Below are positions 9,390 through 17,785 of a stretch of 64,000 bases of DNA, piece by piece. The translations under genes and the position numbers were made by a program. How positions within the stretch are numbered: the first letter of the stretch is position 1; the number at the start of each line of letters is the position of its first letter. The notes below the pieces were generated by a model that searched no databases, was not told where the DNA came from, and was given only the letters and a program-made list of their open reading frames with translations. The stretch is from Aquamicrobium sp. (GTDB taxonomy: Bacteria > Pseudomonadota > Alphaproteobacteria > Rhizobiales > Rhizobiaceae): contig JAHHDT010000006.1 in the NCBI GenBank assembly GCA_019739225.1, positions 598,501-662,500 on the forward strand. Direction: 5' to 3'.

Positions 9390-10265
9390 CTACAGCCCGA
9401 TCATCCGCGCAATGTCGGCCGGTGTCAGGCCGGCGGCGCGCAGCGCTGCCAGGCCCGTGTCCTTCCTGCTCTTCGACAGCTTCCTGCCATCGTCTCCCAG
9501 CACCAGGTCGTGGTGCAGATAGACCGGCGCAGAAAGCCCAAGCAGCTCCTGCAACAGCCGCTGGACGGCGGTGGCGTGAAAAAGGTCACGGCCGCGCACC
9601 ACGTGGGTGATGCCCTGCAACGCATCGTCGACCACGACGGCGAGGTGATAGCTTGTCGGCACCTCCTTGCGCGCAATAACGACGTCGCCCCATGCTCCCG
9701 GATCGGCTGTGATGCGACCGGTCTCGCCCGTCGGCCCGCTGCCCTGCTCGTCCCACAGGATGGGGTGCGCGACATGCGCGAGCGCCGCTTCGATATCCAG
9801 CCGCCAGGCAAAGGGCTCGCCCTCGTCGATCCGGGCGCGTCGCTCCCTGCTCGAAAGACCGCGCTCAGCCGTCGGAAACAGCGGCGCGCCATCGGGATCG
9901 CGTGGCCATTCGCGGCCGGTGGCTTCAGCCTCGACGATCATTGCGCGCGCCTCGCCCCGGCTCATGAAGGAGGGATAGGCAAGCCCCGCATCGATCAGCC
10001 GGTCGAGCGCTTCGGCATAGTCAGCGAAATGGTCCGACTGGCGGCGCACGGGTTCTTCCCATTCGATGCCGAGCCAGGCGAGATCGCGATAGATCGCCTC
10101 TTCGAATTCCGGGGTGCAGCGGCCGATGTCGATATCCTCGATCCGCAGCAGCAGGCGGCCGCCGGTCTCGCGCGCAAGCCTCGCGTTCAACAGCGCCGAA
10201 TAGGCGTGACCGAGATGCAGTTCGCCGTTCGGGCTGGGTGCGAAACGGAAGACCGACCGTGTCAT
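9390..10265 (-). CDS. gluQ: Glutamyl-Q tRNA(Asp) synthetase
   Basis: A truncated glutamyl-tRNA synthetase paralogue (291 aa) lacking the anticodon-binding domain, which glutamylates queuosine in tRNA-Asp. The HIGH motif is HLGH (residues 17-20) and the KMSKS motif reads KLSKS (262-266). The N-terminal FAPSPNGELHLGHAYSALLN is diagnostic of GluQ-RS. It is divergent from the glycosylase gene with a 74-bp gap. Confidence 0.93.
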   Translation of the reverse strand: MTRSVFRFAPSPNGELHLGHAYSALLNARLARETGGRLLLRIEDIDIGRCTPEFEEAIYRDLAWLGIEWEEPVRRQSDHFADYAEALDRLIDAGLAYPSFMSRGEARAMIVEAEATGREWPRDPDGAPLFPTAERGLSSRERRARIDEGEPFAWRLDIEAALAHVAHPILWDEQGSGPTGETGRITADPGAWGDVVIARKEVPTSYHLAVVVDDALQGITHVVRGRDLFHATAVQRLLQELLGLSAPVYLHHDLVLGDDGRKLSKSRKDTGLAALRAAGLTPADIARMIGL

Positions 10266-10339
10266 GAGAATGTCGGCAATCGGATTGTGAGGTTCATCGG
10301 GCGATTGCTACGGTGGCCTGCAATCAAGAACAAGGGCGA

Positions 10340-11017
10340 ATGATGCGCAGGATCGAGACGCTGGACCACATTGCCGAAGGGCTGGATGCGCTGGTGGCCA
10401 TCGATGCCCGGTTGGGCGGGGTCGTCGCTGCCGCCGGCGACGTGCCGTTGCGCCTGTCGGAACCGGGCTTTGCCAGCCTCGTCTCGATCATCGTCTCGCA
10501 GCAGGTTTCGCGGGCAAGCGCCGACGCGATCCTCGGCAGGCTCGTGGCGCTGGTCGATCCGCTCGATGCGCGGGGCATGCTCTCGGCTGGAGAGGAGACG
10601 TTTCGCGTTGCAGGCCTTTCCCGGCCCAAGCAGAAGACGCTGCTGGCGATAGCCCGTGCGGTTGTCGAGGAGGGGCTCGACCTCGACCACCTTGCCGCTG
10701 CCGACCCCGACGAGGCGATGGCGCGGCTGACCGCGCTTCACGGCGTCGGGCCCTGGACTGCCGAAGTCTACCTGCTTTTCTGCGCGGGCCATCCTGACAT
10801 CTTCCCGGCTCACGACGTCGCGCTGCAGACCGCCGTCGGCCATGCGCTGGCTATCGAACCCCGCCCCGACGCGAAAACGCTCTACCGAATCGCCGAATCA
10901 TGGACGCCCTGGAGAGGCGTGGCGGCGCGGCTTTTCTGGGCCTACTATCGCGAATTGCGCGGACGGGACGCTGCACCGCCCACCGAAACGGCGAAAAAAG
11001 CCGCAAAAACAGCATGA
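10340..11017 (+). CDS. DNA-3-methyladenine glycosylase II family (AlkA-like)
   Basis: A 225-aa HhH-GPD base-excision repair glycosylase removing alkylated purines. The helix-hairpin-helix LHGVGPWTAEVYLL is at about 133-146, and the catalytic aspartate is Asp159 in PAHDVALQ. The N-terminal AlkA-specific domain is absent, as in many alphaproteobacterial members. Two adjacent ATG codons (10340, 10343) follow CAAGGGCG; either could be used. A lysine/alanine-rich tail ends the protein. Confidence 0.9.
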   Translation: MMRRIETLDHIAEGLDALVAIDARLGGVVAAAGDVPLRLSEPGFASLVSIIVSQQVSRASADAILGRLVALVDPLDARGMLSAGEETFRVAGLSRPKQKTLLAIARAVVEEGLDLDHLAAADPDEAMARLTALHGVGPWTAEVYLLFCAGHPDIFPAHDVALQTAVGHALAIEPRPDAKTLYRIAESWTPWRGVAARLFWAYYRELRGRDAAPPTETAKKAAKTA

Positions 11018-11116
11018 TTTCGCATTTTGCGGCGCGAAATAGCCGCTTCACATTCCTGCAATCTCGGGATTACAGTATCCGCGCCGATCGAAGCCCGAGC
11101 CCAAGGAGGTCAGTCA

Positions 11117-11674
11117 GTGACGATCGCAGTCTCGCCGGATGCGCTACCCGCACTGGTGTTGAACGCGGACTATCGTCCGTTGAGCTATTACCCCTTGTCG
11201 CTCTGGTCCTGGCAGGACGCGATCAAGGCGGTCTTTCTTGATCGGGTCAACATCGTTGCCGAATACGAGCACGCGGTGTCGTCGCCCTCTTTCTCGATGC
11301 GCCTGCCCAGCGTCGTCTGCCTCAAGAGCTATGTGAAGCCCTCGCGGCATCCCGCCTTCACCCGCTTCAACGTATTCCTGCGCGACCGCTTCCAGTGCCA
11401 GTATTGCGGCACCCATGAGGATCTGACCTTCGACCACGTGATCCCGCGCCGCTGCGGCGGGGCGACCACCTGGGAGAACGTCGTCGCCGCCTGCTCGCCA
11501 TGCAATCTGCGCAAGGGCGGGTTGATGCCGAGGGACGCCAAGATGTGGCCGCGCCAGAAGCCGATGCAGCCCACCGTGCACGACCTGCACAATAACGGCC
11601 GGCTGTTTCCGCCCAACCATCTGCATGAGAGCTGGATGGATTATCTCTACTGGGATGTCGAACTGGAGCCGTAG
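11117..11674 (+). CDS. HNH endonuclease
   Basis: A 185-aa HNH nuclease. The zinc-finger version of the fold is visible: Cys94 and Cys97 (CQYC), Asp106-His107 in FDHVIPRR, and Cys126/Cys129 in CSPCN. The GTG at 11117 is chosen because a near-perfect AAGGAGGT lies 7 bp upstream (11102-11109); a longer frame from 11027 lacks a ribosome site. This family is widespread in alphaproteobacteria as a stand-alone chromosomal gene whose role is not settled. It starts 99 bp after the glycosylase gene, possibly co-transcribed. Confidence 0.9.
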   Translation: MTIAVSPDALPALVLNADYRPLSYYPLSLWSWQDAIKAVFLDRVNIVAEYEHAVSSPSFSMRLPSVVCLKSYVKPSRHPAFTRFNVFLRDRFQCQYCGTHEDLTFDHVIPRRCGGATTWENVVAACSPCNLRKGGLMPRDAKMWPRQKPMQPTVHDLHNNGRLFPPNHLHESWMDYLYWDVELEP

Positions 11675-11716
11675 GCGCCGTCCATAAGCCGCGCGCGAAT
11701 TGTGCGCTTCCGGTTC

Positions 11717-12223
11717 TCAGGCCTTGCGAAACGCCGCCACGTAGGCGATCGCCGCGAGCACGAGGCTCGCCACCACGTTCCAGCCGGCAAAGGAGAGGCC
11801 AAGGAAGCGACCCGCCGCCTGGTCGCACGACGGCGGGATCACCGCGTCGAGCTGGTCGAGCAGGCTGCCGCCTGATGGGGCGGGCGCCACCACGCCGCAG
11901 TCGGTCGGCCCGGGCCACCATGCCCATTCCACCCCGGCATGGAAGATGCCGAGATAGAGGCTCCATGTCATCAGCAGGGCACCCGCCAGCAGCAGGATGC
12001 GGGTGACGACCGCCGGTCCTTTCAAGAGCGCCGAGAGCAGCGCCAGCACCATCACCGGAATGCCGATGTAGTAGGGCAGCCTCTGCTCGAGGCAGAGCTT
12101 GCAGGGGATGTAGCCGCCGATGTGCTGGAAACCCAGCGCAGTGCCGACAGTCACCGTCATGCCCAGCGCCAGAAGTGCTGCGGCGGCGGTTTGAATCTTT
12201 CCGGTGGCGGCGGTCAGCGACAT
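11717..12223 (-). CDS. dsbB: Disulfide bond formation protein B
   Basis: A 168-aa inner-membrane quinone reductase that reoxidises periplasmic DsbA. The four TM helices and both cysteine pairs are present: Cys41-Cys44 (PCKLC) in the first loop and Cys109/Cys133 in the second. The ATG at 12223 has GAGAGG upstream. It follows the YqaA-like gene by 8 bp, so the two are likely one transcript. Confidence 0.92.
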   Translation of the reverse strand: MSLTAATGKIQTAAAALLALGMTVTVGTALGFQHIGGYIPCKLCLEQRLPYYIGIPVMVLALLSALLKGPAVVTRILLLAGALLMTWSLYLGIFHAGVEWAWWPGPTDCGVVAPAPSGGSLLDQLDAVIPPSCDQAAGRFLGLSFAGWNVVASLVLAAIAYVAAFRKA

Positions 12224-12231
12224 CGGACCTC

Positions 12232-12813
12232 TCAGAACATGTAGCGCACGGCGACGAAACCGCCGATCAGGAGAATCATGAAAAGGGTGAAAAGAAGGCC
12301 GAGATTTTTCTCGATGAAGATCCGGATCGGCTCGCCGAACCTGTAGAGCAGCCAAGAGACCAGGAAGAAGCGCAGGCCACGCCCGACGATCGAGACGATG
12401 ATGAGGGTGACGATGTTGAAGCCGGTGAAGCCGGAGAAGATCGTAAGCACCTTATAGGGGAACGGCGTTACCGCACCGAACAGGATGCCCCATGCGCCCC
12501 AGGTGTCGTACCAGCCCTGCACCTTCGCAAAGGCGTCCTCCGCCTGGTAGAGCTCGATGATGTGTGTCCCGATCGCGTCGAACAGGAAGGCACCGATCAC
12601 ATAACCAAGCAGCGCGCCGAGCACAGAGGCGATCGTGCAGACCAGCGCGTAACGGATCCAGCGCGCGCGCTCGGCCAGCACCATGGGGATCAGCAGAACA
12701 TCGGGCGGGATCGGGAAGAACGAGCTTTCCACGAAGGAAACGGCAGCCAGCGAGCGTTCTGCGTGACGGGTGCGCGCGAGCGACATCGTCCAGTCGTAGA
12801 GGCGGCGAAGCAT
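12232..12813 (-). CDS. YqaA/DedA-type (VTT domain) membrane protein
   Basis: A 193-aa membrane protein of the VTT/SNARE-associated superfamily, with the SFVESSFFPIPPDVLLIPM entrance helix and GAVTPFPYKVLTIFSGF re-entrant segment typical of YqaA members. About five hydrophobic segments are seen. DedA-superfamily proteins are linked to lipid scrambling or envelope homeostasis; the role here is inferred. The start at 12813 (MLRRLYDWTM) is the family N-terminus, although the ribosome site is weak. Confidence 0.87.
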   Translation of the reverse strand: MLRRLYDWTMSLARTRHAERSLAAVSFVESSFFPIPPDVLLIPMVLAERARWIRYALVCTIASVLGALLGYVIGAFLFDAIGTHIIELYQAEDAFAKVQGWYDTWGAWGILFGAVTPFPYKVLTIFSGFTGFNIVTLIIVSIVGRGLRFFLVSWLLYRFGEPIRIFIEKNLGLLFTLFMILLIGGFVAVRYMF

Positions 12814-13171
12814 GGAGGAACCCCGGTTGCGGAAGCCTCTCCTAGAAAGAAAACCGTGGCCGCGCAATGGCGCGGTCCGCCGCATCCGATCCAACTCGCG
12901 CGATAGTTACCACGCTCGGGTGGCGTTTCTTGCATGGCGATGTGTGCGTTCCGAAACAGGGTTTCGTCCCGATGTTCCGAATTCCACCCATGACGGTCCG
13001 TTCCTGACGCTTTCCTGTCCTTCGGCCAGGTCCTTGCCTTGCCGCGCCGGGCGGAAACGCGTTCGGGTCAGCCTGTCGCGCGACGGAGGAGGCCGTTGCC
13101 TGCAGCATGGAGGCATGGCCGCGCTCGCGCGACGGTGGAAATTCCCATGCCCGATACAGGAGGAGACACCC
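12814..13171. other. Divergent intergenic region, no gene seen
   Basis: These 358 bp separate the minus-strand YqaA-like gene from the plus-strand SGNH hydrolase gene. No open frame here has a ribosome site plus plausible protein. The promoters of both flanking genes should lie here. The only clear element is the AGGAGG ribosome site at about 13159-13164 for the hydrolase. Confidence 0.5.
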
Positions 13172-13957
13172 ATGATCCCGAGAACGTGCGCCATAATCAT
13201 CGCTGCCCTTGCGGTGATGCTGCCGGTCCCGGCATTGGCACAGGATGCCGCCAGGCAACAGGATGACAGCCCCCGGCAAGTCCTGTTCGTCGGCAACAGC
13301 TATTTCTACTACAACAACAGCCTGCACAACCATGTCCGCCGCATGGCGGTCGAGGGGCTTGGTGTCCCGCTTGGCGATCTCGACTATCGATCGATCACCA
13401 TCTCCGGTGGGTCGCTGGCGCATCATCCGATCGCGCATTATCTGACGCCGGGCGCGATCGGATACGATACGCCCTTCGACGTTGTGGTCCTGCAGGGCCA
13501 CAGCGCTGCCGCGCTGAGCGAACGCCGGGCCGACGCATTCAACGAGGCAGTGTCTGCTGCAAGCGAACAGATCGAGGCGACGGGCGCGCAAGTGGCGCTC
13601 TACATGACCCACGCCTATGGCGACGGCCACAAGGACTTCGCTGCGGACAACACGGACCAGATCGCCGATCTCTACACGGCCGCCGGCGAGGCGGCGGGCG
13701 CTGTCGTGATCCCGGTAGGCCTCGCATTCGCCGAGGCGCAGCGGCGCGATCCCGATCTCGTGCTTCACCAGACCTACGACGACAGCCATCCGAACGTGAA
13801 CGGCTCGTACCTTGCTGCGGCCACCGTTTATGCAACGCTTTACGGTCAGTCGCCGCAAGGCCTTGAATACGACTATTACGGCGCTGTCGAACCCGAGATG
13901 CGCGTCTTCCTGCAAGAGGTGGCGGCCGATACCGTCGAAGCCTTCCAGGCACGGTGA
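13172..13957 (+). CDS. Secreted SGNH/GDSL-type hydrolase (DUF4886-like)
   Basis: A 261-aa protein with a Sec signal peptide cleaved after about residue 23 (VPALA/QD). The SGNH blocks are visible: Ser43 in FVGNSYFYYNN, a block-II-like ISGGS at 78-82, VVLQGHS at 105-111, and the C-terminal D203-x-x-H206 in DDSHPNVNG, giving a Ser-Asp-His triad. The SxxHPN ending resembles DUF4886. A strong AGGAGG precedes the ATG. Likely a periplasmic or exported esterase or deacetylase; the substrate is unknown and no operon partner is evident. Confidence 0.85.
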   Translation: MIPRTCAIIIAALAVMLPVPALAQDAARQQDDSPRQVLFVGNSYFYYNNSLHNHVRRMAVEGLGVPLGDLDYRSITISGGSLAHHPIAHYLTPGAIGYDTPFDVVVLQGHSAAALSERRADAFNEAVSAASEQIEATGAQVALYMTHAYGDGHKDFAADNTDQIADLYTAAGEAAGAVVIPVGLAFAEAQRRDPDLVLHQTYDDSHPNVNGSYLAAATVYATLYGQSPQGLEYDYYGAVEPEMRVFLQEVAADTVEAFQAR

Positions 13958-14047
13958 CGAGTGGCGGCGCCGGAGTTGCCATCCGATCACAGCGCCACCG
14001 GCGTGGTGATCGCTTGACGCACCCGCCGTCGTTCGTATAGTCCCGGC

Positions 14048-14073
14048 GCGTTCCGCAAACCCACGCGGAACGC
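14048..14073. repeat. Perfect 9-bp inverted repeat before tRNA-Leu
   Basis: GCGTTCCGC and GCGGAACGC are separated by 8 bases and end 11 bp before the mature tRNA. There is no T-run. It could be a terminator-like stem of the upstream gene or structure in the tRNA precursor leader. Confidence 0.5.
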
Positions 14074-14084
14074 AGCCCTTCTGG

Positions 14085-14169
14085 GCCCCTGTGGCGGAAT
14101 TGGTAGACGCGCTCGACTCAAAATCGAGTTCCGCAAGGAGTGCTGGTTCGATCCCGGCCAGGGGCACCA
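14085..14169 (+). tRNA. tRNA-Leu (anticodon CAA)
   Basis: A complete class II tRNA. The acceptor arms GCCCCTG and CAGGGGC pair over 7 bp, with discriminator A and an encoded CCA (14167-14169). The anticodon stem CTCGA/TCGAG closes the loop CTCAAAA, giving anticodon CAA at 14119-14121, which reads UUG. The long variable arm (TTCCGCAAGGAGT) and T-loop TTCGATC fit tRNA-Leu. Confidence 0.97.
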
Positions 14170-14250
14170 ACGGTCTTGCCGCGACTGCCTCTGGTGCATT
14201 GGGCTTCGACAAGCCCCCACCCGTCTCACCATTCCCGATCAAACAGGGTG

Positions 14251-14442
14251 TCAGGTCTTGGCGCCCTTGCCGTTGGCACTTTCAGCGCGCTCCTCGAACC
14301 GGTCCGCGCCCTTTTTCAGGTCGCTTCCTTTTTGAGCCTCGACCTTGCGCTCCTCCTTGGCCGCAGCGGTGCGGAGATGCTTGCCGGCTTCTGTTCCCTT
14401 CTTCGATAGTGCTTTCTTCCCATCTGCTTTTGCCGTCGCCAT
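14251..14442 (-). CDS. Small lysine-rich hydrophilic protein
   Basis: A 63-aa, strongly charged protein starting MATAKADGKKALSKKGTE, with many Lys, Ala and Glu residues and no cysteine or hydrophobic segment. The ATG at 14442 has AGGAG 8 bp upstream. I do not recognise the family. The composition resembles small stress-associated, possibly nucleic-acid-binding proteins of rhizobia, which is only an analogy. A near-consensus EcfG-type promoter lies upstream. Confidence 0.65.
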   Translation of the reverse strand: MATAKADGKKALSKKGTEAGKHLRTAAAKEERKVEAQKGSDLKKGADRFEERAESANGKGAKT

Positions 14443-14848
14443 GACATTTCTCCTGATGGATACCGCCCTGCCGGTTAAAACGGGCCGCAAGGCACCCGGT
14501 TGCGCGGGCCGGAACGAATTTTCGCTTCACTGTTTGAGGTGCCCGCCCGACATCAGTGAGAAAGCACCGAATCGAGGCATGAGCGCGAGTGACGAGGCGA
14601 CGTTGCAGGCTGACATCTAAAGTCATCCGCGCGGGCAGGAACCGTGCCGGCGCTGGTGCATTGTGCGGCGCATCCCTTGCGGATGTTCTCAGGTGACTGG
14701 CCCGCCGTCTGCCACCAGGCGGCGGGCTCACATCGCCCGATTGTCCGGCTTTCCATCACCGCTCTGGAAATCGTGCTGCTTTTTTGCATGATGCGCTGCA
14801 ATGCCGCCTCCGCCCGGATCGCGGCCTGTCCCAGCCGGAGCGCGACCC
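14443..14848. other. Intergenic region, no gene supported
   Basis: These 406 bp lie between the small lysine-rich gene (leftward) and the acyl-CoA synthetase gene (rightward). Open frames here lack ribosome sites and family features. They hold an 8-bp GC-rich dyad (GCCCGCCG/CGGCGGGC, 14700-14727) without a T-run, plus the candidate promoter listed separately. Confidence 0.5.
14479..14503 (-). promoter_or_regulatory. Candidate EcfG (general stress sigma factor) promoter
   Basis: Read on the minus strand the sequence is GCAAC, 16 bases, CGTT. The alphaproteobacterial general-stress consensus is GGAAC-N16/17-CGTT, so there is one mismatch. The predicted transcript start would lie about 30 nt before the ATG of the lysine-rich small gene. 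Confidence 0.3.
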
Positions 14849-16480
14849 ATGCTCGAACGACGCGACAGCTACGAAGCGCTGGTTTCCGGTTTTCGCTGGG
14901 AGATTCCCGAACGATTCAATATCGGTGTAGCCGTCTGCGACCGCTGGGCGCAGGCGGAGCCCGACCGTCCTGCCCTGTTTGCCTATCGCTCCGAGGGGCA
15001 ACCAGAGGTGCTCAGCTACGGCGAGATGGCGCGTCGGTCGAACGCTTTTGCCAATGCGCTGCGCGCGCATGGCGTGGCGCGCGGCGACCGGGTGGCGTTG
15101 CTGCTGCCGCAGGGCTTCGAGACGGCCATAGCCCACATCGCAATCTACAAGCTCGGCGGCATCGCGGTGCCACTGGCATTGCTGTTCGGCGTCGAGGCGC
15201 TCGAGTACCGGTTACAGACCGCCGGCGTCAAAGCCGTGGTGACGACAGAGGCCGGCGTGGTCAAGCTCGCAGGCATCCGCGCGCGGCTGCCATTGCTGGA
15301 GGCGGTCGTGTCGATCGACGGTGCGGGAGCAGGCGCGCTCGATTTCGAGGCGCTGGTTGCCGCCCATGCCCCGAACTTCCAAGCGGAAGCAACTTCGCCC
15401 GACGACCCGGCGATGATGATCTTCACGTCGGGCACGACCGGTCCGCCTAAGGGCGCCTTGCATGGCCATCGCGTGCTGCTCGGCCATCTGCCCGGCGTGC
15501 AGATGCCGCACGAGTTCCTGCCGCAGCCAGGCGACAGGCTGTGGACGCCTGCCGACTGGGCCTGGGCCGGCGGGCTGCTCAACGTGCTTTTGCCGGGCCT
15601 CTATTTCGGCGTGCCGGTTGTGGCTGGCCGCTTCGAGCGGTTCGAGCCCGAAGCGGCGCTCGGACTGATGGAGAAGATGGCGGTCCGCAACGCCTTCATC
15701 CCGCCAACGGCGCTGCGGATGTTGAAGTCGGCGACCGGCATCGCCGGCCGCTTCGACCTGAAGCTGCGCACGATCGGCTCCGGCGGCGAGGCGCTCGGTC
15801 GCGAGACTTATGACTGGGCGAAGGCCGAGCTCGGGCTGACCATCAACGAGTTCTACGGCCAGACGGAATGCAACCTGGTGCTCGCCTCCTGCGCGGCGCT
15901 GGGGGTCAGCCGGGGCGGTGCGATCGGCAAGGCCGTGCCCGGCCATGAGGTTGCGGTGATCGACGGCGAAGGCCGGCGGGTCAAGACCGGAGAGGCCGGG
16001 CAGATCGCCGTGCGGCGTCCGGACCCGGTGATGTTCCTCGAATACTGGCAGAACCCTGACGCTACACGAAGGAAGTTCATCGGCGACTGGATGGTGACGG
16101 GCGATCAGGGCATCGAGGACGGCGACGGCTACGTGCATTTCTTTGGCCGCGACGACGACGTCATCACATCGGCCGGTTATCGCATCGGCCCCGGCGAGAT
16201 CGAGGATTGCCTGACCGGCCATCCGTCCGTTGCGCTCGCCGCCGTCGTCGGCAAGCCCGACCCGCTGCGCACCGAGATCGTCAAGGCCTATGTGGTTCTC
16301 AAGGAGGGTGTCGAGCGCAACGAGGAGCTGGCCGGCGACATCAGCCTTTGGGTGCGCGAGCGGCTCTCGGCACACGAATATCCGCGCGAGGTGGAATTCG
16401 TAGATTCCATGCCATTGACCACGACCGGCAAGGTCATTCGCCGCATTTTCCGCGACCGCGCGAAGGCCGAGGCGGGTTAG
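14849..16480 (+). CDS. Acyl-CoA synthetase (AMP-forming)
   Basis: A 543-aa member of the acyl-adenylate-forming superfamily, converting a carboxylic acid, ATP and CoA into acyl-CoA. The P-loop IFTSGTTGPPKG is at 191-202, the A5 motif YGQTE at 336-340, the hinge region GYRIGPGEIED follows, and catalytic Lys528 sits in TTTGK near the end. The sequence type resembles medium-chain or acetyl-CoA-like synthetases (AcsA/MACS). The start at 14849 gives the usual N-terminus. It is convergent with the GNAT-like gene with a 24-bp gap. Confidence 0.9.
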   Translation: MLERRDSYEALVSGFRWEIPERFNIGVAVCDRWAQAEPDRPALFAYRSEGQPEVLSYGEMARRSNAFANALRAHGVARGDRVALLLPQGFETAIAHIAIYKLGGIAVPLALLFGVEALEYRLQTAGVKAVVTTEAGVVKLAGIRARLPLLEAVVSIDGAGAGALDFEALVAAHAPNFQAEATSPDDPAMMIFTSGTTGPPKGALHGHRVLLGHLPGVQMPHEFLPQPGDRLWTPADWAWAGGLLNVLLPGLYFGVPVVAGRFERFEPEAALGLMEKMAVRNAFIPPTALRMLKSATGIAGRFDLKLRTIGSGGEALGRETYDWAKAELGLTINEFYGQTECNLVLASCAALGVSRGGAIGKAVPGHEVAVIDGEGRRVKTGEAGQIAVRRPDPVMFLEYWQNPDATRRKFIGDWMVTGDQGIEDGDGYVHFFGRDDDVITSAGYRIGPGEIEDCLTGHPSVALAAVVGKPDPLRTEIVKAYVVLKEGVERNEELAGDISLWVRERLSAHEYPREVEFVDSMPLTTTGKVIRRIFRDRAKAEAG

Positions 16481-16504
16481 CCGGCAGACAAGGAATCGTA
16501 CGCC

Positions 16505-17785
16505 TCAACCCTTGCCGAACGCCTTCTTGACCTTGTTGCGCAGGATACGCGCCATGTTGCGTGTCTGCCGGTCGCGCAGGAGCTGTGAGGCAGCGCGGCG
16601 GGTGAGCCCCTCGGAGCCCGGGGTGAGGCCGATCACCATCGTACCGAGCGGACGCCGTTCGCTCCACAGGCGGCTGAGCACCGGATGATCCGGCACCGCG
16701 CAGGAATCGGTCGCGTCGATGTTGGGGTCCTCCAGATGCGTCTTCGTCGTCTCGATCATCAGCAGCATGCCGGGAGAGAAGCGCGCGTATTCCTCTTCAT
16801 AGGCGGTCTTCCATGTGTAGGCGCAGCCGGATTCGACGAAGACCACCAGGCTCGCGATCGGTCGACCGTCGAGATAAAGCGCATGCACGCGGCACAGGTC
16901 CTTTTCCGCCAGCCGGTGCGCCGCCTCGCGCGCGAACGCCGCGCGGAAGCGGTCGATCGCCATGGCGGTGCGTGCCCGGCCCTTCCAACCGGAGGCCTCC
17001 AGCGCAAGGAATTCCTCCATGCCCTGCCGAACCTCATCCGGCTGGCGGGCGATGCGGTATTCGAGATGGCCCAGATCGGAGAGGCGGCGACGCAGGCGCC
17101 GGAACTCTCCGGCATGGTGATTGCTCAGCGTCGCCTTCACATAGTCGTCGCCGCCCATGTCGCTCTGAAGGTAGGGGCGCTCCATCCTGTTTGTGATTTC
17201 GAGAGGCAGGTTGCTGCTTTCCGCCAGCGCGTTGACCATGGCGGCAAAGGGGCCGTCGAGGCGCACTTCGGGCATGACGAATACCTTCGGCAGGTTCAGA
17301 TGCGGGCGCGCCAGCATGCCGAAGAAGTCCTCGATCACCCCGGCCGGATCGTCGCTGTCGACGAGCGGCGTTCCAAGGGGGCCGAACGGGTGCGACCAGG
17401 TGCGCAGGATTGGCACGCCGAAAGGCGTCGTGGGCTTCTCGATGGTGAACGGCACCAGAAGGCGCAGGCGGCTGCGATATTCGGTGCCGTCGCGGATCAC
17501 CGCGAGGCGGACATCGCGATCCTCGAGGCGCGGCATGGCCGGCGCCAGGAAACGCGGATTGAAGAAGATGTTCGGCTCGACCGAGCGCGCGCAAAGATAA
17601 TCGAGTTCCTCGACCAGTTCGAACCCGGCGGAAGCGGGGTAGATCGCCAGCTTGCGCGGCGGACGGCTGTCCATCTGCTCGATGAGGGCAGCGGGAACGC
17701 CTTCGGGCGTGTACTCGGCGAACTCCCCGATCATGCGGCCGGATGCGCTGCCGCTCAGTTCTTCAAGCAGGGGGACTGCGGCCAT
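16505..17785 (-). CDS. GNAT-like (BcsL/CelD-type) acyltransferase
   Basis: A 426-aa protein whose central and C-terminal halves resemble the PF13480 acetyltransferase-like domain found with cell-surface polysaccharide genes. Characteristic parts are HHAGEFRRLRRRLSDLGHLEY, ALEASGWKGRARTAM, and the segment PIASLVVFVESGCAYTWKTAY near residues 310-335. No signal or TM segment is seen. Its ATG follows directly on the flippase stop codon with no intervening base, implying translational coupling. This suggests a role in modifying the polysaccharide or lipid-linked glycan exported by the flippase, but that is inference. Confidence 0.75.
   Translation of the reverse strand: MAAVPLLEELSGSASGRMIGEFAEYTPEGVPAALIEQMDSRPPRKLAIYPASAGFELVEELDYLCARSVEPNIFFNPRFLAPAMPRLEDRDVRLAVIRDGTEYRSRLRLLVPFTIEKPTTPFGVPILRTWSHPFGPLGTPLVDSDDPAGVIEDFFGMLARPHLNLPKVFVMPEVRLDGPFAAMVNALAESSNLPLEITNRMERPYLQSDMGGDDYVKATLSNHHAGEFRRLRRRLSDLGHLEYRIARQPDEVRQGMEEFLALEASGWKGRARTAMAIDRFRAAFAREAAHRLAEKDLCRVHALYLDGRPIASLVVFVESGCAYTWKTAYEEEYARFSPGMLLMIETTKTHLEDPNIDATDSCAVPDHPVLSRLWSERRPLGTMVIGLTPGSEGLTRRAASQLLRDRQTRNMARILRNKVKKAFGKG

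Noticed and set aside
12842..14242. A 466-codon open frame on the minus strand opposite the SGNH hydrolase gene
   Set aside because: It lies antisense to a gene with a signal peptide, ribosome site and family motifs, also runs across the tRNA, and shows no recognisable domain.
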